The notes under the pieces: model-generated
What the model saw: the letters and a program-made list of their open reading frames with translations, nothing else
Database searches by the model: none
What the model was told of the DNA's origin: nothing
Program-made: the position numbers and the translations under genes
From: an uncultured Clostridia bacterium
GTDB taxonomy: Bacteria > Bacillota > Clostridia > Christensenellales > Borkfalkiaceae
Reading direction: 5' to 3'
Length of the DNA stretch: 64,000 bases
Assembly (NCBI GenBank): GCA_947053545.1
Contig: CAMRSY010000006.1
Span: forward strand, 1 to 64,000
Shown: positions 58,248 through 64,000 of the stretch, piece after piece
Layout of the letters: each line of letters starts with the position of its first letter
Numbering within the stretch: the first letter of the stretch is position 1

Positions 58248-59281
58248 AAAAGATAATTCAGGATTTAAATTATTCGCAACTTGAAAAATTAATTGAAGAA
58301 TACGGCGAAAAAAAATTTCGCGCACAGCAGCTTAACGTCGGGCTTACGCGGGGCGGAAAAATTTCCGGAATAAATATTCCCGCGGCGCTCCGTGAAAAAA
58401 TTTTACGTGACTATGAGGACGAGCCGGTTAAAATTATCGATACTTTGGCGTCTTCCGACGGAACCGAAAAATATCTATTCCGTCTTGCCGACGGCAACAT
58501 AATCGAGGGCGTGTTGATGAAATATAAATACGGCAACACGCAGTGCGTATCCACACAGGTGGGTTGCCGTATGGGCTGCAAATTCTGCGCCAGCACACTT
58601 GGAGGCAGAGCGCGGGATTTATCGTCCGGCGAAATTTTGTCGCAGGTGCTTGTAGTAAACGCGCTGCACGCAAACGGCAGGGAGCGGGGCGTTACAAACA
58701 TAGTATTAATGGGCAGCGGCGAGCCGTTGGATAATTATCAAAACGTTGTAAAATTTTTAAAAGACGTAACCTCGCCCGACGGAATAAATATTTCCGCGCG
58801 CAATATTTCGCTGTCAACCTGCGGGCTTGTGGATAAGATGTACGATTTGGCCGAAGAGGGGCTGCCTATAAATTTAACCGTTTCGTTACATTCTACTACG
58901 GACGAAGAGCGTGTGCGCACAATGCCTGTGGCAAAAAAATGGAAAATATCCGAAATTTTAACGGCGTGCGAAAATTATTTTAATAAGACGGGCAGACGCT
59001 ACATTTTCGAATACGCCCTGATAGAGGGTGAAAACTGCGACGAGAAACACGCACAACAGCTTATTGCTCTGTTAAAAGGCAAACCGTGCCATGTAAATCT
59101 TATTCGCCTTAACGAGGTAAGCGAACGCGAGCTTTCCGCCGCCGACGAAAAACACGCATACCGATTTTTGGGACTGCTTGAAAAGGGCGGGCTTTCGGCA
59201 ACATTGCGCCGCCGCACGGGTGCGGATATAGGCGGCGCGTGCGGCCAGTTAAGGGCTAGCTATTTAATTAACAAGGAGTGA
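58244..59281 (+). CDS. rlmN: 23S rRNA/tRNA adenine-C2 methyltransferase RlmN
   Basis: A radical-SAM enzyme that methylates A2503 of 23S rRNA and A37 of some tRNAs. 345 residues: the cluster motif CRMGCKFCAST (CxxxCxxC) near residue 110, MGSGEPLDNYQNVVKFL and the C-terminal catalytic Cys in GGACGQL. In Bacillus prpC, prkC and rsgA follow; here rpe follows directly, 3 bases later. Confidence 0.96.
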   Translation: MKKIIQDLNYSQLEKLIEEYGEKKFRAQQLNVGLTRGGKISGINIPAALREKILRDYEDEPVKIIDTLASSDGTEKYLFRLADGNIIEGVLMKYKYGNTQCVSTQVGCRMGCKFCASTLGGRARDLSSGEILSQVLVVNALHANGRERGVTNIVLMGSGEPLDNYQNVVKFLKDVTSPDGINISARNISLSTCGLVDKMYDLAEEGLPINLTVSLHSTTDEERVRTMPVAKKWKISEILTACENYFNKTGRRYIFEYALIEGENCDEKHAQQLIALLKGKPCHVNLIRLNEVSERELSAADEKHAYRFLGLLEKGGLSATLRRRTGADIGGACGQLRASYLINKE

Positions 59282-59284
59282 AAT

Positions 59285-59944
59285 ATGTCAGATATTAAGG
59301 TTGCGCCTTCGATACTTTCCGCCGATTTCGCGGCGATGGGCGAAGCGATTAGGGAAATAGAAAGAGCAGGCGCCGATTTGGTGCATTGCGACGTTATGGA
59401 CGGTTCGTTTGTCGCCCCCATAACTTTCGGCGGACAGATGGTAAAAAATATCCGTAAAATAACCGAACTGCCGCTGGACGTGCATCTTATGATAGAGCAT
59501 CCTCAAACTCAAATTAAGTTTTTCGCCGACGCGGGGGCGGACGTTATCACCGTGCATTACGAGGCGTGTAAAAAAATTTCGCCTTGCTATCTAAAAGAAA
59601 CGCTGGAGCTTATAAAATCGTACGGCGTAAAATGCGGCGCAGTAATAAATCCAGATACGCCTGCGGAATGCATTTTCGACGTATTGGACTTGTGCGATAT
59701 GGTGCTGGTTATGTCTGTATTCCCCGGTTACGGCGGCCAGAAATTTATTCCCGCTACGCTTGAAAACGTTAAGAAGCTGCGTGCCAAAGCTCATTTGCTT
59801 GACATAGAAATCGACGGCGGAATAACTGCGGATAACGCTCAAACGGTACGGCAGGCCGGTGCAAATATTTTAGTTGCGGGTTCGGCGGTGTTCGGCGCGC
59901 CAGACAAGGCGGCGGCTATTGCCGCAATCAGAGGTTCGGTTTGA
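59285..59944 (+). CDS. rpe: Ribulose-phosphate 3-epimerase
   Basis: It interconverts ribulose-5-phosphate and xylulose-5-phosphate in the pentose phosphate pathway. 219 residues: APSILSADF at the start, VHCDVMDGSFV with metal ligands, VHLMIEHP and the C-terminal EIDGGITADNA with the catalytic Asp and phosphate loop. AAGGAGTG gives a strong ribosome-binding site. The stop overlaps the thiN start by 4 bases. Confidence 0.97.
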   Translation: MSDIKVAPSILSADFAAMGEAIREIERAGADLVHCDVMDGSFVAPITFGGQMVKNIRKITELPLDVHLMIEHPQTQIKFFADAGADVITVHYEACKKISPCYLKETLELIKSYGVKCGAVINPDTPAECIFDVLDLCDMVLVMSVFPGYGGQKFIPATLENVKKLRAKAHLLDIEIDGGITADNAQTVRQAGANILVAGSAVFGAPDKAAAIAAIRGSV

Positions 59945-60549
59945 AAGGCGTTTTACTGCTAAACGGTTGCCCGTATTCAGGAAAAATCGATTGCGAAGAC
60001 GCCTTCGTTTTATGTTGCGACGGCGCGTACATATGGGCGCGCGACAAAGTGAAAATAGATGAAAACGTAGGCGATTTCGACAGCCTGGACGTTTTGCCCT
60101 ATCCGCCGCCTTCGCAAATTTATCCTTCCGAAAAAAATTTTACCGACGGCGAAATAGCTATGAAAAGGTTGCTTGAAAAGGGTGTTTCGTCCGTTGAAAT
60201 TTACGGCGGCTTCGGCGGACGGGAAGACCATTTCATAGGTAATCTGCACTTGTTGTATATGGCGCATTCGCTTGGGATAAGCGCGTGTATGATAAGCGAA
60301 AACACGCTTGCTTTTTTGGGTAGCGGCACAATAAATTTGCCGGGATTCAAAGGCAAAACTTTTTCGCTGTTACCTTTCGGCGGCGCCGTGCATATAATGG
60401 ATAGTACGGGGTGCAAGTACGCCTATCCGGAAAGTATCGGTTACGGCGAGTGCCGCGGCATATCGAATATTGCCGAAAGTGACCGCGTAACTATTACCGT
60501 AGGCGAAAGCGATTGCGCCCTGATAATTGTAAACCGAGGGGAAATATGA
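59941..60549 (+). CDS. thiN: Thiamine pyrophosphokinase
   Basis: It transfers pyrophosphate from ATP to thiamine. 202 residues: VGDFDSLD and FTDGEIAMKRL (metal and ATP contacts) and GGFGGREDHFIGNLHLL (family signature) are all in order. The first residues (LLLNGCPY) are atypical of the family. It begins at TTG 59941, overlapping the rpe stop (TTGA). This rpe-thiN pairing is standard in Firmicutes. Confidence 0.92.
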   Translation: MKGVLLLNGCPYSGKIDCEDAFVLCCDGAYIWARDKVKIDENVGDFDSLDVLPYPPPSQIYPSEKNFTDGEIAMKRLLEKGVSSVEIYGGFGGREDHFIGNLHLLYMAHSLGISACMISENTLAFLGSGTINLPGFKGKTFSLLPFGGAVHIMDSTGCKYAYPESIGYGECRGISNIAESDRVTITVGESDCALIIVNRGEI

Positions 60550-60601
60550 CCATTATCTGTATTAAACCGCCTAAACCTTTGCGAAAAATTTTAAAAATTA
60601 T

Positions 60602-61594
60602 ATGTCGCAAATAAAATATGCCGACCTGCATTGCGACAGCGTTACGGTAAGCTGTAGCGGCGGCGGAAATTTCAACCTTTTCGAAGGGCAGGTCAGCATT
60701 GAAAAACTTAAGAAATCGGGGTGCGCAGCCCAGTGTTTCGCGCTGTTTACCGAAGGAGAAAACGCTGCCGCAGACTTTGAAAAGTTTGCGGAGTATTACT
60801 TTACGCAAATATCGGTTAATCCCGAAATATTGCCCGTCGAAAAGTTTGCGGACATTAAAACCGCGGAAAACGACGGAAAAACTGCTGCGGTTTTAACTGT
60901 GGAAAATCTGGGTTTTTTAAACGGTGATATAAGCGGCGTAAAAAAACTTGCGGAAACTGGCGTAAAAATGGCTTCGCTTGTTTGGAATAACGCCAACGCT
61001 TTAGGTTATCCTAACCGGATTGTCAAAGGCGGCTTACCTGAAATTTCCGCGCGCGAAAAACTCGGGCTCACCGCTTTGGGAAAGGACGCGGTTGAAGCGC
61101 TTAACGATTACGCGATTATCGTAGACGTGTCTCATCTTTCCGACGGTGGAGTGGACGATGTTGTCGGTATATCGGCGGCTCCGGTTGTGGCAAGCCATTC
61201 AAACTGCGCTGCCGTGTGCAACGTAAGCCGCAATTTAACAGACCGGCAAATAAAAAAAATAGCAGATAAAGGCGGCGTTGTGGGCTTGAATTTCTGCCGC
61301 GCGTTTGTCGTTCCCGGCGCTATTGGCGACGATATAAGTACCGGTATCCAAAAAGGCGTAAGCGTTTTTGAAAGCATTCTTAACCATTATAACCATTTGG
61401 TTAAAATCGGCGGGGAAGGCGTGGCGGCGCTCGGGTCGGATTTCGACGGAATATCCGCATACGACGAACTGCGGGACTGTACCAAAATTCCCGAGCTTTT
61501 AAACTTTTTAAATTTGCGCGGAGTTAACGGCGGCGCGCTGGAAAAGTTTGCCCGTTTAAATTTTTACAGGGTGTTTAAAGAAGTCGTAGGTTGA
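60602..61594 (+). CDS. M19-family membrane-dipeptidase-like peptidase
   Basis: 330 residues. Zinc ligands follow the renal-dipeptidase pattern: ADLHCDSV (HxD), TVENLG (Glu), DVSHLSD and VASHSN (His). It cleaves dipeptides, perhaps D-amino-acid or cell-wall-derived ones (family inference). No signal peptide is seen and no ribosome-binding site is evident before the ATG. It is an addition to the conserved rpe-thiN-rpmB neighbourhood. Confidence 0.93.
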   Translation: MSQIKYADLHCDSVTVSCSGGGNFNLFEGQVSIEKLKKSGCAAQCFALFTEGENAAADFEKFAEYYFTQISVNPEILPVEKFADIKTAENDGKTAAVLTVENLGFLNGDISGVKKLAETGVKMASLVWNNANALGYPNRIVKGGLPEISAREKLGLTALGKDAVEALNDYAIIVDVSHLSDGGVDDVVGISAAPVVASHSNCAAVCNVSRNLTDRQIKKIADKGGVVGLNFCRAFVVPGAIGDDISTGIQKGVSVFESILNHYNHLVKIGGEGVAALGSDFDGISAYDELRDCTKIPELLNFLNLRGVNGGALEKFARLNFYRVFKEVVG

Positions 61595-61622
61595 TTTTCA
61601 TATAAATATCATAATATAAACC

Positions 61623-61651
61623 TTGCAAACGCTGTGCGGATATGATAGAAT
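61623..61651 (+). promoter_or_regulatory. Promoter of the LRR lipoprotein, apparently leaderless
   Basis: TTGCAA and TAGAAT with a 17-base spacer. The -10 box ends 9 bases before the ATG, with no ribosome-binding site between. Confidence 0.7.
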
Positions 61652-61660
61652 ATACGCGTT

Positions 61661-62482
61661 ATGAAAAAGCTTTTATGCGCGGTTGCGCTTTTTGCGGTTA
61701 CATTGTTTTCCGCCGTTGCTTTGGGCGGTTGCAAGCCGGGTGAAGCGTTTGTGGAATATAAACTGTCGGAAGACGGAACCTATTATATTGTAGACAAAGT
61801 TTCGGGCGATAAGCTGGGGCTCAACGAATACGCCGTTCCCGAAACCTATTCGGACGAAGAGGGCGGACAGGCTTTGCCCGTAAAAGAAATTGGTTACGAA
61901 GCGTTTTACGAATGTTACGAATTAAGTAAAATAACGTTGCCCGAAACTATAGAAAAAATAGGCGACCGCGCGTTTGCAAAGTGTGCGTTTTCGCAATTTA
62001 TTATCCCTGAAAGCGTTAAGGAAATTGGGTTTGCGGCTTTCGGTTTGTGTGAAAGGCTAACCGAAATTACTGTGCCGCAAAGCGTGGAAAAATTGGGCGC
62101 GCTGGCATTTTACTGTTGCTCGTCACTCGAAAAAGCGGTAGTAAAGGCTAATATTACAATATTAAACGAAAGGGTTTTCTATAATTCTGTGGCTTCGCAA
62201 GGGGGTAACGTATTTACCGATACGGCGCTTACTGAAATTTATCTGCCCGCGAGCTTGCAAAAGATAGAGGTTGTTATGCTAAGAAACCGTTTAGCTTCCG
62301 CGTTGGACGGCAACTTTTTAACCGACATATATTTTGCCGGCAGTGAAAAACAATGGGATGATATGTACTTTTTTCAGACGGTGAAGAAAGAGGGTAAAGA
62401 GGACGAATACGAAGAAAAGAAGCACGAAAAAAGTTTGTTTATAGGCGAAAAGGTAAATATTCATTACAACGTAGAGTTTTAA
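61661..62482 (+). CDS. BspA-like leucine-rich-repeat lipoprotein
   Basis: 273 residues. The signal peptide ends in the lipobox ALGGC. Residues ~75-210 are LRR_5-type repeats with the consensus 'ItiPesVkeIGfaAFglCe.Lt' (FIIPESVKEIGFAAFGLCE, ITVPQSVEKLGALAFYCCS), typical of surface proteins in gut bacteria. The last 60 residues are charged and lack repeats. A surface adhesion or binding role is inferred from the family. It starts just after a promoter with no leader. Confidence 0.85.
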   Translation: MKKLLCAVALFAVTLFSAVALGGCKPGEAFVEYKLSEDGTYYIVDKVSGDKLGLNEYAVPETYSDEEGGQALPVKEIGYEAFYECYELSKITLPETIEKIGDRAFAKCAFSQFIIPESVKEIGFAAFGLCERLTEITVPQSVEKLGALAFYCCSSLEKAVVKANITILNERVFYNSVASQGGNVFTDTALTEIYLPASLQKIEVVMLRNRLASALDGNFLTDIYFAGSEKQWDDMYFFQTVKKEGKEDEYEEKKHEKSLFIGEKVNIHYNVEF

Positions 62483-62494
62483 AAGTTAAAAATA

Positions 62495-62524
62495 AAAAGC
62501 CGTGCGCTAAGCGCACGGCTTTTA
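62495..62524. terminator. Bidirectional terminator between LRR and rpmB genes
   Basis: A 13-bp perfect stem (62495-62507 with 62511-62523), loop TAA, with A/T tracts on both sides, between convergent genes. Confidence 0.85.
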
Positions 62525-62539
62525 AATTGCTTTTAAATT

Positions 62540-62725
62540 TTACGCTCTTTCCACGGTTTTAAGGCACCTAGTGCAAACATAACCGTTTACAGCCTTGCCT
62601 TCGGCGTTAACGTAATTTACTTTCTGAACGTTTGCTTTAAACGTTCTTCTCGTTCTTCTTTTGGAGTGGCTTACGTTGTTACCCGACGTCTGACCTTTTC
62701 CGCATACGCTACAAACTCTGGACAT
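62540..62725 (-). CDS. rpmB: Ribosomal protein bL28, zinc-binding form
   Basis: 61 residues. CSVCGKG and YVCTRCLKT supply two CxxC pairs, so this is the zinc-ribbon C+ form. SHSKRRTRRTFKANVQKV is the basic rRNA-binding centre. GGGAGGAAG lies upstream of the ATG. It is divergent from asp23 and in its standard place next to the asp23-fakA pair. Confidence 0.95.
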   Translation of the reverse strand: MSRVCSVCGKGQTSGNNVSHSKRRTRRTFKANVQKVNYVNAEGKAVNGYVCTRCLKTVERA

Positions 62726-62803
62726 ATTATTCTTCCTCCCGCTAAGGTATTTGTCTTTTTTAAAGGGTTAAAAATAACGCCGTATAATTCATACAGCTTA
62801 TCT

Positions 62804-62832
62804 ATCATATCACGGCAATTAAAAAAAATCAA
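62804..62832 (-). promoter_or_regulatory. rpmB promoter
   Basis: On the minus strand TTGATT (62832-62827) and TATGAT (62809-62804), 17 bases apart. The ~70-base leader contains a 7-bp hairpin (GCTGTAT/ATACGGC). Confidence 0.6.
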
Positions 62833-62925
62833 ACAAAAATACGTAAAACGATTAATTTTTTTTATGTTAATTCAAAATAAATTTAAGGCGCGTTAAATAA
62901 AATGGAGTAAATAAGATAAAAGTAC

Positions 62926-62954
62926 TTGCCAAAATATTAAAAAGCGTTTAAAAT
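62926..62954 (+). promoter_or_regulatory. asp23-fakA promoter
   Basis: TTGCCA and TAAAAT with a 17-base spacer, about 50 bases before the Asp23-type gene. Confidence 0.6.
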
Positions 62955-63003
62955 TGTGTTAAATGGGTAATGTTTTTCTGATTGCCCGAAAGGAATAATT
63001 ATT

Positions 63004-63351
63004 ATGTCGGTAAACACCAGTAACGTTTACGGTAAAATTTCCATATCCGATTTAGCAATAGCCAAGGTGGCAGCCAACGCCGCCCTGGAATGTTACGGTA
63101 TCGTGGACACCGTGTCGCGTCGCTTTACCGATACCATGTCCGAACTTTTGAAAAAACAATCGGGCAAGGGCGTTAAAGTGGTAACCAGCGGCGACAGAAT
63201 TTTTATCGACGTTTACGTAGTAATTAAATACGGCGTGTCGATAAACGCGGTTGCCGAAAGTTTGAAGGAAGGAATTAAATATAAGGTTGAAAAGTTTACG
63301 GGAATGATTGTGGATACCGTAAACGTCAACATCATAGGGGTTAAACTTTAA
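63004..63351 (+). CDS. Asp23/Gls24-family envelope stress protein (YloU-like)
   Basis: 115 residues, a DUF322/Asp23 fold: GKISISDLAIAKVAANAALECYGIV at the start and VVIKYGVSINAVAESLKEGIKYKVEKFTG near the end are the family's two conserved halves. Small cytoplasmic proteins of this family support envelope homeostasis. AGGAATAATT precedes the ATG. In Firmicutes yloU-yloV (asp23-fakA) follows rpmB, as here. Confidence 0.93.
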   Translation: MSVNTSNVYGKISISDLAIAKVAANAALECYGIVDTVSRRFTDTMSELLKKQSGKGVKVVTSGDRIFIDVYVVIKYGVSINAVAESLKEGIKYKVEKFTGMIVDTVNVNIIGVKL

Positions 63352-63453
63352 AATAGGGTTTAACTCCGTTTTATGTGCGGAAAATGAGTTCCGCCCCACA
63401 CCGCCTGTCAAATATTGCGTAAAGAGGCGGCAGGAAGACTTTAAGGAGATAAA

Positions 63454-64000
63454 ATGCAGAAAACCGTTAACAGCACCGAATTCCGCAAAATGGTTGCTCT
63501 CGGTGCAAGAATGCTTGAAATAAACAGGGCTAAAATCGACGCCCTTAACGTTTTTCCCGTTCCCGACGGAGATACGGGAACAAATATGTCGCTTACTTTG
63601 CAGTCGGCGGTAAAGGAGATGAACGCCTGTACGTCAAACCGTTTTCAGGAAATTTGCGACGCGGTTTCAAAGGGCGCTCTGCGCGGTGCAAGGGGCAATT
63701 CGGGCGTAATTTCTTCACAGATTTTCCGCGGAATCTGTTCCGTATTAAAGGACTGTAACCAAAATTTCGACACAAAAACTTTCGCAAAGGCGTTAGAGGC
63801 GGGCACAAAGGTTGCTTATTCCGCGGTTTCTATTCCCAAGGAAGGCACAATTTTAACCGTAGTGCGTCTTATGAGCGAAAGCGCCGGGAAGCTTGCTTCG
63901 AAAAATAAGGACTTTGTCGACTTTTTCAAGGCGGTTATCGCCGTCGGCGAAGACGCTTTGGCTCAGACGCCCGAGCTTTTACCGGTTTTGAAAAAGGCCG
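63454..64000 (+). CDS. fakA: DAK2-domain fatty-acid kinase FakA-like (YloV), N-terminal part
   Basis: The first 182 residues are present and the frame runs off the window end. The DAK2 domain motif NVFPVPDGDTGTNMSLTL (residues ~29-46) binds ATP and metal, and ALRGARGNSGVISSQIFRG is the second conserved segment. FakA phosphorylates FakB-bound fatty acids. AAGGAGAT lies before the ATG at 63454. Pairing with the upstream Asp23-type gene is the usual Firmicutes order. Confidence 0.92.
   Translation, partial: MQKTVNSTEFRKMVALGARMLEINRAKIDALNVFPVPDGDTGTNMSLTLQSAVKEMNACTSNRFQEICDAVSKGALRGARGNSGVISSQIFRGICSVLKDCNQNFDTKTFAKALEAGTKVAYSAVSIPKEGTILTVVRLMSESAGKLASKNKDFVDFFKAVIAVGEDALAQTPELLPVLKKA

Noticed and set aside
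1..64000. CRISPR array, tRNA, rRNA, IS element or prophage
   Set aside because: All intergenic gaps were read on both strands; no direct-repeat array, tRNA cloverleaf, transposase or integrase gene was found.

Overview
The window reads as an ordinary chromosomal segment of a low-to-mid GC Gram-positive anaerobe of the Bacillota, most likely a Clostridia lineage that includes uncultured gut bacteria (inference). Three things point there: Firmicutes-type gene orders (dprA-topA-trmFO-hslVU and yicC-gmk-rpoZ-priA-def-fmt-rsmB-rlmN-rpe-thiN...rpmB-asp23-fakA), a strictly anaerobic enzyme set (class III ribonucleotide reductase with its activase, and a trimeric [FeFe] hydrogenase HydCBA), and a SpoIIQ-like M23 protein behind a candidate sigma-F promoter. 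Coding density is high, and no rRNA, tRNA, CRISPR, IS element or prophage was found.

Layout. 1-7.7 kb: DprA tail, topoisomerase I, TrmFO, HslVU protease, HisRS, thioredoxin. 7.7-9.2 kb: tsaE-tsaB-rimI. 9.2-12.7 kb: alpha/beta hydrolase, membrane-anchored MurF-like ligase, Ddl. 12.8-13.4 kb: a divergent XRE regulator/small-protein module. 13.5-18.2 kb: isocitrate dehydrogenase, a vitamin B6 salvage locus (pyridoxal kinase, ECF S component, divergent PdxR-type regulator) and a lone HNH protein. 18.3-22.6 kb: nrdD, a membrane protein, nrdG and dut behind two tandem palindrome-associated promoters. 22.7-28.5 kb: glucokinase, SNF-type symporter, heterodimeric ABC exporter. 28.7-32.8 kb: hydCBA. 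32.9-33.5 kb: a second XRE/small-protein module with the same promoter/operator geometry as the first. 33.7-42.8 kb: GltD-like flavoprotein with HIT protein, pyrophosphatase pump, secreted S1C protease, TrpRS, a DUF5685/J-like/membrane trio. 42.8-51.5 kb: RlmD, paralogous membrane proteins, a 31-codon peptide gene, SpoIIQ-like protein, CorA with an attenuator-like leader, M1 metallopeptidase, a nitrilase-fold pseudoenzyme. 51.6-64 kb: the gmk-priA-fmt-rpe-fakA translation and housekeeping block, interrupted by a dipeptidase and a leucine-rich-repeat lipoprotein.

The most interesting non-textbook items are the two xre/small-protein modules, the self-contained transcription unit for a 31-residue peptide, the structured terminator-bearing leader of corA, several apparently leaderless promoters (-10 box 6-9 nt before ATG), a probable ATT start codon, and a nitrilase-like protein lacking its catalytic residues. 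All functional statements rest on motif recognition by eye; no database search was run.
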